Shown here in pieces: positions 1 through 10,538 of a stretch of 64,000 nt of DNA. The DNA is from Bacillota bacterium. GTDB taxonomy: Bacteria; Bacillota; Sulfobacillia; JAJZYS01; JAJYTV01. Under the pieces are notes generated by a model, which saw only the letters and a list, made by a program, of their open reading frames with translations, was not told the origin of the DNA and ran no database searches. The position numbers and the translations under genes were made by a program. Positions within the stretch are counted from its first letter, which is position 1. Every line of letters begins with the position of its first letter. The DNA lies in the NCBI GenBank assembly GCA_021793645.1, contig JAJYSJ010000003.1:108993-172992 (forward strand), read 5' to 3'.

Positions 1-89
1 TCGCGAGTATTGCGGATCTGCGCACGGGGGCATTACCTCCTCGGCGCTAGCATGTCCGCGTCGCGAGCCTGCGAGTAATACAACCCCCG

Positions 90-989
90 CTAGGCGCGGG
101 GATGCGAGCGGGAGTACACCTCCTTGAGCCGCGCACGCGTCAGGTGCGTGTAGATCTGCGTCGTGGAGATATCGGCGTGGCCGAGCATTTCCTGTACTGA
201 GCGCAGGTCCGCGCCGTTCTCCAGCAGGTGCGTCGCAAACGAGTGCCGCAGCGTGTGCGGCGTGATCGATCGGTCGATCTCCGCCTCCTGGGAGTAGCGC
301 TTGACGATCTTCCAGAACCCCTGCCGCGTCAGGCGATGGCCATGGTGATTGACGAACAGGCACTGCTCGCGCGCCTCGCGCACCAGCCTTCCTCGCGCGT
401 GCGCGAGATACTGCTTCATGCTGTCCATGGCAAACGAGCCGATCGGGACAAGGCGCTCTTTCTGCCCCTTGCCGATGCAGCGCAGATAGCCCTGCTCCAG
501 GTTGACGTCCCCGAGATTCAACGACACCAGTTCCGAAACGCGGATGCCGGTCGCGTAGAGCAGTTCGAGCATCGCGCGGTCGCGCAGCCCGGCTGGATGG
601 TGCGGATCAGGCTGGCGCAATACCCGCTCTACCTCGCCCACCGACAGCACCCGCGGGAGGCGGCGCTCCAGCTTTGGCGATTCGAGATTGCTCGTGGGGT
701 CTTCGGTCATCAACCGCTCGCGCACGAGATACTGGTAGAACGCCTTTAGGGCCGCAAGCCGCCTCGCGATCGTCGCAGTCGCCTTGCCCTCCTCCTGCAG
801 ATGCAGGAGGTATCCCACGATCGTCTCCCGCGAGACTGCATCCAGCGAAGGGTAGTCCTGGGCGCCGAGGTATTCCGCGTACTGACGCAGGTCGCGGCCA
901 TAGGACTCCAGAGTGTTCAACGCCAGCCCGCGCTCCACACTCAGATAGTTGATGAAGTCCGCGATCCAATCGCTCACAGGCCTTCCCAC
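90..989 (-). CDS. xerD: Tyrosine recombinase XerD
   Basis: Translation has the phage-integrase/Xer fold with catalytic residues (ATGIRVSELVSL, HTLRHSFATHLLENGADLRSVQEMLGHADISTTQIYTH). Confidence 0.95.
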   Translation of the reverse strand: MGRPVSDWIADFINYLSVERGLALNTLESYGRDLRQYAEYLGAQDYPSLDAVSRETIVGYLLHLQEEGKATATIARRLAALKAFYQYLVRERLMTEDPTSNLESPKLERRLPRVLSVGEVERVLRQPDPHHPAGLRDRAMLELLYATGIRVSELVSLNLGDVNLEQGYLRCIGKGQKERLVPIGSFAMDSMKQYLAHARGRLVREAREQCLFVNHHGHRLTRQGFWKIVKRYSQEAEIDRSITPHTLRHSFATHLLENGADLRSVQEMLGHADISTTQIYTHLTRARLKEVYSRSHPRA

Positions 990-1155
990 CTCCGCCGCTC
1001 ATCGCCCTCTGCACGTAGGATGTTCCGCAACTGGACCGTCTATACAGATGCGCCGAAAAGCCCCGGCAATCGGCCTACGGCCAGCCGCCAGGGCCCTTCG
1101 GGCGCATCGCGGGCGCATGGCCCTCGAGAGCATCACTATGCGGAGAGTGCGTGAT

Positions 1156-2277
1156 TCAGACGCCGAGAATCGATGCGATGGACGTCGTCTCCATGTTGTG
1201 TGCGCGTCCGACTGCCTCGTAGGTCAACTTGCCCTCGTAGGTGTTCACGCCCTTCACCAGGGCCGGATCCTGTCGCAGCGCTTCCTTCAGTCCGAGATTC
1301 GCGATCCGCAGAAGGTACGGCAGCGTGACGTTGGTCAGTGCCAGGGTCGAGGTCCGGGGGACCGCTCCCGGCATGTTGGCGACAGCGTAATGCAGCACGC
1401 CGCTGCGGAGGTAGGTGGGATTCGAGTGCGTCGTGATGCGATCGATCGTCTCGATCGAGCCACCCTGGTCGATCGCCACGTCGACGATTACCGAGCCTGG
1501 ACGCATCGTTTCGACCATCTGCTCGCTGACGAGCTTCGGCGCACGCGCGCCGGGAATCAGGACGGCGCCGATCAGGAGGTCGGCGTCTTGCACCTGCTCG
1601 GCGATGTTGTGCTCGTTGGAGATGAGGGTCTGCAGGCGGCCGCGGTAAATGTCGTCGAGATAGCGCAGGCGCTGTGCCTGCAGGTCCAGGACGGTGACGC
1701 GCGCCCCCATGCCCACCGCGATCTGCGCCGCGTTCTGTCCGACCGTCCCGCCGCCGAGCACGACGACGTGTGCGGGCAAGACGCCCGGCACTCCGCCGAG
1801 CAGGACGCCACTCCCGCCGTGCGCCTTCTCGAGGCAATGGGCGCCGATCTGGGTTGCCATCCTGCCGGCCACCTCGCTCATCGGCGTGAGCAGGGGCAGT
1901 GATCCATCTGCAAGCTGCACCGTCTCGTACGCGATGGAGATCACTCCCTGACGCAGCAGGGCTTCCGTAAGCTCACGCGCCGGCGCGAGGTGCAGGTATG
2001 TGTAAAGCAGCTGACCTGGGTGGAAGAGTTCGTACTCCTCCGGCAATGGCTCCTTCACCTTGACGATGAGGTCCGCCTCTTGCGCGATGCGCCGCTTGTC
2101 CACGTCAATGCGCGCGCCATACTGCAGGTATTCGCTGTCGGGGAAGCCGGAGCCGATGCCCGCTCCCGCTTCGACAACGACCTGATGTCCAGCGCCAACC
2201 AGGATGCGCGCACCGGCTGGCGTGAGACCAACGCGGTTTTCGTCCGCCTTGATCTCCTTGAGTAGCCCGATGATCAA
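1156..2277 (-). CDS. ald: Alanine dehydrogenase
   Basis: [22 protein letters not shown]...; [27 protein letters not shown]; typical Ald. Start placed at TTG 2277 with an upstream AGGAAGG. Confidence 0.95.
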   Translation of the reverse strand: MIIGLLKEIKADENRVGLTPAGARILVGAGHQVVVEAGAGIGSGFPDSEYLQYGARIDVDKRRIAQEADLIVKVKEPLPEEYELFHPGQLLYTYLHLAPARELTEALLRQGVISIAYETVQLADGSLPLLTPMSEVAGRMATQIGAHCLEKAHGGSGVLLGGVPGVLPAHVVVLGGGTVGQNAAQIAVGMGARVTVLDLQAQRLRYLDDIYRGRLQTLISNEHNIAEQVQDADLLIGAVLIPGARAPKLVSEQMVETMRPGSVIVDVAIDQGGSIETIDRITTHSNPTYLRSGVLHYAVANMPGAVPRTSTLALTNVTLPYLLRIANLGLKEALRQDPALVKGVNTYEGKLTYEAVGRAHNMETTSIASILGV

Positions 2278-2303
2278 CGGGGTGCACTTCCTTCCTTGTC
2301 CGT

Positions 2304-2942
2304 TCAACCCCCAACATACGGCCACAGGAGGTGCAGGGCAAGGGGGCTAAAGTACGCTTCGACAATGGCCGCAAGGACGATGCCCGCGAGGGCCAATCCT
2401 CCAGCTCCTGCGAAGCGCATGACCGCCTGTGCAATGGCCGGTCCACGCCATCGCGCATGGTAGAAGTCGCCGACATACCCCATCGCAGCCTCGCAAAGCA
2501 GCATCAGGCTGGGCAGGACGATGAGGGCAGGAGGCAGGACGCCCAGGCCGAGCAGGGCAAGCCCGCGCGGGCCCAGTTCGCCGAGCAGGAAAGCCGCGCT
2601 GAACCCGATCGAGAATCCCTTCACGCCGAGCGAAAGCCAGCTCAGGAAGACCCCTACCAGACTGAGCGCGAGGATCCACCCGAGCAGGATGAGACGTCCA
2701 TCCCCGACGATCGCGGCGCGCATCAACTGGGAGCCTGGCGGTAGTCCGCCCTGGAGGCTGCCGAGGAAACCCCCTAGGTACGCTAGCAGATCGGCGCGCT
2801 GGAGCGCGCTCAATTGGCCGGCCGCGTAGGCACCGAACGCAATGGCCAACAGCAGCCAAGCCGTCGCTGCCGCGTACCAGCCGATGCGGCGCAGGACCCG
2901 GGCGCGTGCGAGATCGAAATATGCCCTGAGCGGGTGCAACAT
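2304..2942 (-). CDS. spoIIM: Stage II sporulation protein M
   Basis: ~212 aa multi-TM protein with SpoIIM/DUF95 pattern (GVKGFSIGFSAAFLLGELGPRGLAL); adjacent to xerD as in other spore-formers. Confidence 0.85.
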   Translation of the reverse strand: MLHPLRAYFDLARARVLRRIGWYAAATAWLLLAIAFGAYAAGQLSALQRADLLAYLGGFLGSLQGGLPPGSQLMRAAIVGDGRLILLGWILALSLVGVFLSWLSLGVKGFSIGFSAAFLLGELGPRGLALLGLGVLPPALIVLPSLMLLCEAAMGYVGDFYHARWRGPAIAQAVMRFAGAGGLALAGIVLAAIVEAYFSPLALHLLWPYVGG

Positions 2943-2959
2943 CCTTCCCTCCGGCTAAG

Positions 2960-2987
2960 AGGGTATGGCCCAAACTGGCGGATATGT
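2960..2987 (-). promoter_or_regulatory. Candidate sigma-E-type promoter upstream of spoIIM
   Basis: Minus strand ACATATC - 13 bp - CATACCCT; resembles sigma-E consensus KMATATT / CATACAHT just upstream of the spoIIM start. Confidence 0.45.
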
Positions 2988-3233
2988 CCGAGCCGGCCGC
3001 GTTCCAACAGCAGGAGTCCCCGCGAAAACCGTCGAAAAAAGGGCTTGCTTCGTTGCCGGTGTTTTCCATCGCCATTGGTTCCAATCATGGCGCCGCTCCG
3101 GGTGCACTGCTGCTGGAGCGGACTGACCTGTCTCACCCTTGGGTGCAGGGCCCGAAGCAACGCAATGAGGTGAGCCGCAATTCCCGAAACACTAGGTCCA
3201 GAGTCACCTGATCGTCAGACCGCGCTGGAGACC

Positions 3234-5888
3234 TTGCTCGCCCTGTCTGAGCATCTCGGCCGGTCGCCTGATCCATCGCAAGTTCTCGATGGCGCTCTTG
3301 AGGTGCTTTGTCGTCACTTTTCTTGCAACACCGGCTGGATCACAGTGGCCGGCCCGGACGGCGAGCAGCGGCTCGCCGCGCACCATGGCTTGCCCCCAGC
3401 CCTTTCTGCCAACAGCTTCTCCGCACTGCACTGGACGCCATGCCGTTGCCAAAGCAAGCTGGCGCACGGCACCCTGCCGGACGGCGCCACCGTCTTCGCC
3501 TGCGACCGTCTGGAACTTGCCAGTGGTGACACCGCCGGTCTGCGTCATCATGCGACGGCGCTGTTGCGCGCCGGAGACAGCGTACTTGGCATGATGCACC
3601 TCACCCTGCCCGTCGAACACATGCTAACGCGCGAGGAGTGTGCGGTCCTGGACGCCGCCGGCCAAACGATCGGGCTCGCGCTCGACCGCCTGCGTGGATC
3701 GGAGTCGCCGAGTCGCGAGGCGGCGGAGCAGAGCGCTATGCTCGCCCTCACATCGAAGCTGCTTGGGCTCCTGGACATCAATCAGATCGCCTCTGAAACG
3801 GTACGCATCATTTCCGAGACGTTCGACGCACCGCTCGTCGGTGTGCTGTCGTTTGAATCCGCCTCGCGTCATCTCTTCCTGCGGGCGGGCAGCGGGTGGC
3901 CCGAAGGCAGGGTGGGCGTACTCCGTGTGGCGTTCGATGATCCTGAGGACAGCCTCGCCGTCGCGGCGCGCGAAGGTAGGCTCGCGGTGCTAAACGGCAT
4001 CGGCCTCCCAGGCGCCCTGGCGGAGGCAGGCATCCACTCTATGGCTGTCGCCCCGATGTCCGTAGGCGGCAAGCTGATGGGTCTACTCGTGGCGGGAGCC
4101 GAGGCACCAGACCGCTTCGGCGAACCAGATCTGCGCTTCCTCTCTTTGGCGGCCGACCAGGCGGCCCTTGCCTTCGACCGCACCGATCTGCTCAGTGCAA
4201 CGCGACGTCAGGTGCACGATCTCGCCGCCTTGCACCAACGGACGGCGGAACAGACGCGCCAGCTCAGCGAAACCTATGGAGCGACCCTCGCCGTGCTCGG
4301 CGACGCCCTTGAATTGCGTGACGAGGACACGATGGGACACACCGAGCGCGTCGTCAGTCTGGCGGTCTCTCTGGGGCGGCAGCTCGGACTATCAGCCGAG
4401 GAGCTGATGCACCTCGAGTGGGGCGCCTACGTCCACGACCTTGGCAAGATCGGAGTGCCGGATGCCGTCCTCCGCAAGCCGGGTCCGCTCTCGCCGGAAG
4501 AGTGGACCCTGATGCAAAGGCACCCGGAGCAGGGCTACAACCTCCTGCAGCGCCTGTTCTTCCTCTCTCGTTCACTCGACGTCGTACGCTTCCACCACGA
4601 GCGCTTCGACGGCAAGGGGTACCCCTTGGGCCTGCAAGGCGATGAGATCCCCCTGCTGGCTCGGATCTTCGCCGTCGCGGACGCCTACGACGCGATGACG
4701 AATGACCGCCCGTATCGCCGCGCAATGAGCAACGACGAGGCTCTGGCAGAGATCCTGCGCAACAACGGCAGCCAGTTCGACCCGCATGTCGTCGAGGCGT
4801 TGGAGAGCTTGCCCGAAGCGGAGCGTTCGCCGATCCGCAGCGTTCCTCACGGGATCCCCGGGGTCGCCGCTGTTGAAGCCGTTCCGCCACTGGTCCCTGA
4901 CGGGGAGACCCTGCTGCAGTTCGCCCGTATCGCCGGCTCAGTACTGCGCGCAGCCGATCTCCCCACCGCTTTGGATGCGGTTGTCGCGGAGATCCAGCGT
5001 CGCTTCGGCTATCCGTCGTGCGCCATCCTACTTTCAGACCCCACGGCTGGCCAGATGCAGCTGGCAGCCCAACGCGGGTTTTCCGGTGCGGGCAGCAGCC
5101 TGCTGTCCGCGGACCTCGGGCTCGTCGTCGGGCGGGTGCTCGAGTCGGCAACGCCGTACTACGTGCGCGACGTCGACGGCAAGTCGCTCACATCTTCCGT
5201 ACAGAGCCATGTGCGCTCCGAACTCGCATTGCCGCTTTCACTCGACGGCTCAGTGCTCGGCGTCCTCGACGTCGGCAGCCCGGAACCCGACGCGTTCCCG
5301 GAAGCGATCCGCAACGTCCTGGAAGCGTTTGCAATGCTCGTGTCCTTCACGGTGGAGCGTGCGCGCCACGACGCCGATCAGCAGCGTCTGGCGCTTACAG
5401 ACCACGTCACTGGCCTGGGCAACCAGCGCGCGCTGATGGATGCAGCAGAGCGGGAACTAGCGCGCTCGGCGCGTCACGGCAAGTCTGTCTCGATCCTGGC
5501 GCTGCAGTTGGACCAGTTCGCCAGCTTGCATAGCCAGAGCCGCTCGGGTTCCGAGGAGGCTCTGCGGGTTGTCGCCCGCCTGCTGCACCAGACTTGCCGC
5601 AAAGAGGACGTCGCCGGGCGCCGGGAGGGCGGAGAGTACCTGCTCGTGCTTCCGGAGACGGCAAAGGTCGGAGCGCTGCTCGTCGCGGAGCGCATCCGGG
5701 CGGACCTTGCAAGGCTTCCCCACCCGAACGGGCCCCTGAGCATTTCCGTCGGCGTCGCTTCGCTGCCAGAGGACGGCAGAGAACTCCCGGTCCTGCTTGA
5801 CGCGGCCGACCAAGCAATGTACCGCGCGCTGCGGCGTGGCGGCAACGAAGTGGTCGCCGCCACGCGGCGCGCCCCGGACCCAAACTAG
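3234..5888 (+). CDS. Multi-domain sensor: tandem GAF - HD-GYP - GAF - GGDEF (degenerate)
   Basis: HD-GYP signature intact (YVHDLGKIGVPD...HPEQGYNLL...FHHERFDGKGYPLGLQGDEIPLLARIFAVADAYDAMTNDRPYR); C-terminal GGDEF fold with EGGEY in place of GG[D/E]EF. TTG start at 3234; frame open upstream to 3174, so the start is uncertain. Confidence 0.9.
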   Translation: MLALSEHLGRSPDPSQVLDGALEVLCRHFSCNTGWITVAGPDGEQRLAAHHGLPPALSANSFSALHWTPCRCQSKLAHGTLPDGATVFACDRLELASGDTAGLRHHATALLRAGDSVLGMMHLTLPVEHMLTREECAVLDAAGQTIGLALDRLRGSESPSREAAEQSAMLALTSKLLGLLDINQIASETVRIISETFDAPLVGVLSFESASRHLFLRAGSGWPEGRVGVLRVAFDDPEDSLAVAAREGRLAVLNGIGLPGALAEAGIHSMAVAPMSVGGKLMGLLVAGAEAPDRFGEPDLRFLSLAADQAALAFDRTDLLSATRRQVHDLAALHQRTAEQTRQLSETYGATLAVLGDALELRDEDTMGHTERVVSLAVSLGRQLGLSAEELMHLEWGAYVHDLGKIGVPDAVLRKPGPLSPEEWTLMQRHPEQGYNLLQRLFFLSRSLDVVRFHHERFDGKGYPLGLQGDEIPLLARIFAVADAYDAMTNDRPYRRAMSNDEALAEILRNNGSQFDPHVVEALESLPEAERSPIRSVPHGIPGVAAVEAVPPLVPDGETLLQFARIAGSVLRAADLPTALDAVVAEIQRRFGYPSCAILLSDPTAGQMQLAAQRGFSGAGSSLLSADLGLVVGRVLESATPYYVRDVDGKSLTSSVQSHVRSELALPLSLDGSVLGVLDVGSPEPDAFPEAIRNVLEAFAMLVSFTVERARHDADQQRLALTDHVTGLGNQRALMDAAERELARSARHGKSVSILALQLDQFASLHSQSRSGSEEALRVVARLLHQTCRKEDVAGRREGGEYLLVLPETAKVGALLVAERIRADLARLPHPNGPLSISVGVASLPEDGRELPVLLDAADQAMYRALRRGGNEVVAATRRAPDPN

Positions 5889-5891
5889 CGC

Positions 5892-7049
5892 CTATCCCTG
5901 CTGATCGAGCGAGAAGCGGCCCCAGTGGCCGCCGCCTCCCGGACGCGAGGGCAGTGCGCCGCGCCTCATTGCAAGGATTACATCGGTGCGCGCGGCGCCC
6001 AGCGTCGCGCGCAGTTCGTTTTCGTCAGCCTCGTGGAGCGCACGGTGTTCGCTGCCCAACCTTTGGACGATGACGCGCCGCGTAGATGGTCCGAAGCCGG
6101 GCAGAAGGCGAAGCGGCAATTGGTAGCGGTATTCCGGATAGCTGCGCTGTGCGGTCGGCGCCGCCATCGATGCTGCGCGATCGAGGACGCCTGGGACGAC
6201 GCGGTGGGCCGGGTCTTTCTCGCACTTAAGCTGCGGCGGCGGGCCCGAGGCCATCTCGCCGCAGACAAGGCAGTAGGTGCGGTGGTACTTGCCAAACGCT
6301 GGATTCATGCCGTAGATCGTTTCCGCTGAGCCCCCACGCAGGCGCCGGAGCAGCGAGAACCCAGGCTGCTCTCCTTGGACCGCGTTCATCTCGCGTCCGA
6401 TCGTGTCCGGTCCGTGCGCATCGGACCCGCCCAGGAGGCCGCAGTCTCCCACGGCACCGACCGTGCGCGCAATCTCCACATCGGCAGAGAGGCCGAGTTC
6501 GAGTCCCAGTCCCTGCGGATCACGGAATACGTCGGCGATCATGAGGCCGACGCCGAACAGCCCGCGGTGGGGCGTGAACGCATGAGCGATCACCACGAAG
6601 CCTCCCGCCGCCTCCACCGCGCGGCGAAAGTCGTCCGGCGACCCATGCACTCTCTGGGTTGAAAGGTTCGGGTTCTTTACACTTTCGCGATAGATCCGCG
6701 CGAGGACTTGCGCACCCTCGAGCCCGGGTGCATAGGCGAGCAGGTGGAACGGGCCAGCCGGCGGCAGGCGGAACTCCGCCTCCAGCGCAGGCACGATCAA
6801 GGCTCCTGCAGCACTCTTTAGAGCGCCGTCGTCCGACTCATGAAGCAGGCCCGACGCAAGGGCACCATCGAGCGTCTGCAGTCCCCGCGCCGTGCCGAGG
6901 TCCACGATGGCACAGACGTCCACGCCGCGCTCAGGCAGGCGGTCAAGGACCCGCCGCAATGTCAGCGTGCGGCCGGCCCCGATCTTGATCGGTGCGCCGT
7001 CCTCGGTCGCTCCAAGGTGGACGTGGCTGTCGACGAGGTATTTGCTCAC
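5892..7049 (-). CDS. Endonuclease Q-like PHP-domain protein
   Basis: PHP motifs (DSHVHLG, IVIAHAFTPHRGLFG, GGSDAHG), C-terminal zinc-binding YCLVCGEM..LKCEKD and helix-hairpin-helix-like LPGFGPSTRRVIVQRLG. GTG start at 7049 overlaps the nudF stop. Confidence 0.8.
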   Translation of the reverse strand: MSKYLVDSHVHLGATEDGAPIKIGAGRTLTLRRVLDRLPERGVDVCAIVDLGTARGLQTLDGALASGLLHESDDGALKSAAGALIVPALEAEFRLPPAGPFHLLAYAPGLEGAQVLARIYRESVKNPNLSTQRVHGSPDDFRRAVEAAGGFVVIAHAFTPHRGLFGVGLMIADVFRDPQGLGLELGLSADVEIARTVGAVGDCGLLGGSDAHGPDTIGREMNAVQGEQPGFSLLRRLRGGSAETIYGMNPAFGKYHRTYCLVCGEMASGPPPQLKCEKDPAHRVVPGVLDRAASMAAPTAQRSYPEYRYQLPLRLLPGFGPSTRRVIVQRLGSEHRALHEADENELRATLGAARTDVILAMRRGALPSRPGGGGHWGRFSLDQQG

Positions 7050-7561
7050 GGGACGAGCAGCAGTCCGAGCGCCGTCTTCGCGTCGCCCATCATGCCGCGG
7101 CGCGCCAGCGCCTGCGCCTCGCGCAGCGCCATGCGCACGACCTCGATATCCTCGTCCTCGTCGCCAGGCAGGCGCGACAACACGAGGTCCTCCGCGAGGA
7201 AGAAGTGGTACACCTCCGAAGAGTAGCCTGGCGCAGCGTAGGCGCGCAGGAGCGGGCGCAAAACGCGCGGCAGGTAGCCGCACTCCTCCTGCAGCTCCCT
7301 GCGCGCAGTCTCCTCGGGTGGCTCTTCCGGCTCCAGCGTGCCTGCGGGCAATTCCAGGAGGTCCTCCCCCGTGGCGTGCCGGTACTGCCGGACGAGCAGC
7401 ACTTCGTCTCCCTGGATCGGCACCAGCACAACCGCGCCCGGGTGCTGCACCCAGGCGCGGCGATAGGTGCGGTCGGAGTCCGACAGCTCGTCCAACTGCA
7501 CGCTGAACGGCCCCTCATAAAGCGTCTGCCGCGCAATCACGCGGGGATGCGGGCGATCCAT
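7046..7561 (-). CDS. nudF: NUDIX hydrolase / ADP-ribose pyrophosphatase
   Basis: Nudix box GTLEPEEPPEETARRELQEECGY; start MDRPHPRVIARQTLYEGPF. Confidence 0.88.
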   Translation of the reverse strand: MDRPHPRVIARQTLYEGPFSVQLDELSDSDRTYRRAWVQHPGAVVLVPIQGDEVLLVRQYRHATGEDLLELPAGTLEPEEPPEETARRELQEECGYLPRVLRPLLRAYAAPGYSSEVYHFFLAEDLVLSRLPGDEDEDIEVVRMALREAQALARRGMMGDAKTALGLLLVP

Positions 7562-7631
7562 GGCGTACCCCCTAGTGTCCATTCTTCCCCGGAGTCGCTG
7601 CCCAAACGGCCGTTGGAGGATCGTGAACGCG

Positions 7632-8309
7632 TCAGCGGAGCAGTGGATCCTCGGAAGGCTTGGGTGCGCGGTAATTCCAGCCAAACGTGCGCGCCATCTC
7701 TTCCGTGATTGCCGCAAGCAGCAGGTCTTGTGGAGGTTCTTCCCCCAGAAGGGCACGCAGCGACGTAACGCCGCGATCCTGAATGCCGCAGGGGATGATC
7801 TCGCCAAAGAGGCTGAGGTCCACCGCAGAGTTCAGGGCGAAGCCGTGCATTGTAACGTTCTCCGCGACGCGCACCCCAATCGCGGCCAGCTTGTCCTGGC
7901 CCACCCAGACCCCCGAGAGACCCGCGACCTGTTCACCTGGGACGCCGAAGCGCAGGACGACGCGGATCAAGGTCTTCTCGAGGTCGCGAACGAAGCGCAC
8001 CACGTCTCCGCCCCGGGATGTAAGGTCCACGATCGGATAACCGATCACTTGGCCGGGGCCGTGATAGGTAACGCGTCCGCCGCGATCCGTCTCGTACACA
8101 TCGACACCGAGTGCGCGCAGGCGCTCGGGGGATGCAAGCACCTCCTCGGGCGTGCCCTTGCGGCCGATCGTAAAGACCGAAGGGTGCTCGAGGAGGAGCA
8201 GGACGTCGGGTATCTGCCCTGCGGCACGGGCTGCGTGCAGGCGCCTCTGCAGGTCCGAGGCCTCCCCGTAGGGGAGGCGACCCGGACGTAGCAGCAGGGC
8301 GTCAGACAG
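7632..8309 (-). CDS. lipB: Lipoyl(octanoyl) transferase LipB
   Basis: [48 protein letters not shown]; no ATG/GTG/TTG near the expected N-terminus, CTG 8309 most likely (overlaps the lipA stop). Confidence 0.92.
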   Translation of the reverse strand: MSDALLLRPGRLPYGEASDLQRRLHAARAAGQIPDVLLLLEHPSVFTIGRKGTPEEVLASPERLRALGVDVYETDRGGRVTYHGPGQVIGYPIVDLTSRGGDVVRFVRDLEKTLIRVVLRFGVPGEQVAGLSGVWVGQDKLAAIGVRVAENVTMHGFALNSAVDLSLFGEIIPCGIQDRGVTSLRALLGEEPPQDLLLAAITEEMARTFGWNYRAPKPSEDPLLR

Positions 8310-9207
8310 TGGTGGCGACGGGCATCGAGGGCACCCGTCCGGCCGGCACCTGCGCGTGTGCATGGTAGGAAGAGCGGACGAGCGGTCCCGATTCGCAATG
8401 GGCAAACCCCATGGCCAGTGCTTCAGCCTTCAGGTCCGCGAACTCGTCGGGCGTATAGTAGCGCTGAAGTGGCAGGTGGTGCATCGTCGGCCGGAGATAC
8501 TGGCCGATCGTGACGATGTCCACCCCTGCGTCCCTGAGATCGTGCAGAGCCTGCACGATCTCGTCGCGCTCCTCGCCGAGGCCGAGCATGATGCCCGACT
8601 TGCTGTAGGACCTGGGCTCCATCAGCTTGGCGCGGCGCAAAAGTTCGAGGGAACGCGGGTACTTTGCCTTGGAGCGAACGCGGTCGGAAAGACGCGTGAC
8701 CGTCTCGATGTTGTGGTTAAGGATATCCGGGCGCGCGTCCATCACGAGCTGCAGCGCGTCCCAGTTGCCCTGGAAGTCAGGGATGAGCACTTCGATCGAG
8801 CACTCAGGGCGGGCATCGCGGATCGCACGGATCGTAGCGGCGAAGATTGAAGCCCCACCGTCTTCCAAGTCGTCGCGGGCTACCGATGTCACCACGACGT
8901 GGTTCAGCCCGATATCGGCCACGACCTCCGCAACGCGGGCCGGTTCCTGCAGATCAAGCTCGTTCGGACGGCCCGACTGCACGGCGCAGAAGCCGCAGTG
9001 CCGGGTGCAGACGCGTCCCAGGATCATGAAGGTCGCGGTGCGGTTGTTCCAGCACTCGCCGATGTTGGGGCAGCGGGCTTCCTCGCACACCGTGTGCAGG
9101 AGGTGGCCGCGCATCATCTGCTGCACCTGTTGGAAGTTGCCGCCGGACGGCAGCTTGACGCGCAGCCAGTCCGGCCTGCGTCCCAGGTCCTTCTGTTCTA
9201 GTGGCAT
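8302..9207 (-). CDS. lipA: Lipoyl synthase
   Basis: [13 protein letters not shown] and radical-SAM [35 protein letters not shown] start. Confidence 0.97.
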   Translation of the reverse strand: MPLEQKDLGRRPDWLRVKLPSGGNFQQVQQMMRGHLLHTVCEEARCPNIGECWNNRTATFMILGRVCTRHCGFCAVQSGRPNELDLQEPARVAEVVADIGLNHVVVTSVARDDLEDGGASIFAATIRAIRDARPECSIEVLIPDFQGNWDALQLVMDARPDILNHNIETVTRLSDRVRSKAKYPRSLELLRRAKLMEPRSYSKSGIMLGLGEERDEIVQALHDLRDAGVDIVTIGQYLRPTMHHLPLQRYYTPDEFADLKAEALAMGFAHCESGPLVRSSYHAHAQVPAGRVPSMPVATTV

Positions 9208-9209
9208 CT

Positions 9210-10502
9210 TCAGTACACCGCCGTTTCTGGACCCATCGCCTCGAGTCGACGCTTGACCGAAGCGAGGTATTGGTTGGCCATCGCACCGTCGAGGACGCGA
9301 TGGTCGAAGGAGAACGAAAGGAACATCATCGAGCGCACCGCGATCGCGTCGCCCTGGACCACGACAGGCCGCTTGACGATCGCCTCCATGGAGAGGATCG
9401 CCGCCTGCGGCTGGTTGATCACGGGCGCGGAGAAGACGGACCCGTAGGAGCCCGGGTTGTTGACGGTGAAAGTGCCGCCTTCGATGTCCGTCAGGGTCAG
9501 TCGCCCAGCACGAGCGCGCGTGATCAAGTCGTTCGCTCCGCGCGCGATGCCGGCAATGGACAGGCCGTCGGCATTGCGCAGGATCGGTACGATGAGCCCG
9601 TCGGGAATAGCCACCGCCAATCCGACGTGCACTGGTCCATGCACGATGATCTTGTCGCCGCCCCAACTAGCGTTTATCTGAGGGAATTCGCGAAGTGCCT
9701 CGACTGCAGCCTTCGTAACGAAGGGCAAGTAGGTGAGCGGCACGCCTTCGCGTTCCTCGAACTCGGCGCGGATGCGCTTGCGCAGGGCAACGACGCTGCT
9801 CATGTCCACTTCAAACCAGGCCGTGGCATGCGGCGCTTCACGCTTCGATCGTACCATGTGTTCGGCAATCGTGCGACGCATCGGCGTCAGATCCATAAAC
9901 CGGTCGCCCGCCATCGCTGGCGGCTGAACGGGTGGGGCTGGCTGCGGGATCTGCGGGGCAGCGGCCGCGGGTTGGGCCGGCGCTGCGGCCGCAGCCGAAG
10001 CGGGCGCCTGCTGCTGAAACCGCGCCAGATCCTCTCTCGTCACGCGGCCCTCGGCACCACTCGCAGGAACGAGTTGGAGGTCGATGCCTGCGTCATTCGC
10101 GAGCCGTCGCACGTAAGGCGATGTGCGGACGCGACCTGCGTTCTGCGCGGCCCCAAGAGGCTCGTACGCCGCCGGTACCGGCTGCGGCGCATCAGCAGTG
10201 TCCATGGCGCCCGCCGCAGGAGCCTTTGGCGTCGGCGCATCCGGGACCTTTGCGGCCGCGGGGGCTTCTGCGCTGTCCCCACCCTGCTCCGCGATCTCGC
10301 AGATCGGCTGGCCGACGCTGAGCGTCTCCCCCTCTGCGGCGATGATCTCTGTAAGGACGCCAGAGAAGGGGCTAGGCACCTCGGCATTAACCTTGTCAGT
10401 CGCCACTTCGACGATCGGTTCGTACTTCTCCACCTGGTCGCCAACCTGCTTCAGCCAGCGGCCGATCGTTCCTTCAGTGACGCTTTCCCCAAGTTGGGGC
10501 AT
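9210..10502 (-). CDS. bkdB: 2-oxo acid dehydrogenase E2 (dihydrolipoyl acyltransferase)
   Basis: Lipoyl domain ([18 protein letters not shown]), E3-binding domain ([19 protein letters not shown]), catalytic C-terminus ([11 protein letters not shown]). Confidence 0.93.
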   Translation of the reverse strand: MPQLGESVTEGTIGRWLKQVGDQVEKYEPIVEVATDKVNAEVPSPFSGVLTEIIAAEGETLSVGQPICEIAEQGGDSAEAPAAAKVPDAPTPKAPAAGAMDTADAPQPVPAAYEPLGAAQNAGRVRTSPYVRRLANDAGIDLQLVPASGAEGRVTREDLARFQQQAPASAAAAAPAQPAAAAPQIPQPAPPVQPPAMAGDRFMDLTPMRRTIAEHMVRSKREAPHATAWFEVDMSSVVALRKRIRAEFEEREGVPLTYLPFVTKAAVEALREFPQINASWGGDKIIVHGPVHVGLAVAIPDGLIVPILRNADGLSIAGIARGANDLITRARAGRLTLTDIEGGTFTVNNPGSYGSVFSAPVINQPQAAILSMEAIVKRPVVVQGDAIAVRSMMFLSFSFDHRVLDGAMANQYLASVKRRLEAMGPETAVY

Positions 10503-10538
10503 TGCGACTCTCAGACGGCTTACCTCCCTACGCGCTCA

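Noticed and set aside
1-40. GGAGGTAATG on the minus strand at the left edge, possible start of another gene
   Set aside because: Only ~10 codons lie in the window; start and product cannot be supported.
949-1902. Long plus-strand ORF opposite ald (and many similar antisense ORFs elsewhere)
   Set aside because: Antisense open frames are common at this GC content; translations are R/H/A-rich and conflict with well-recognised genes.
2943-3233. Possible riboswitch upstream of the HD-GYP gene
   Set aside because: No recognisable c-di-GMP or other riboswitch core motif found by eye.
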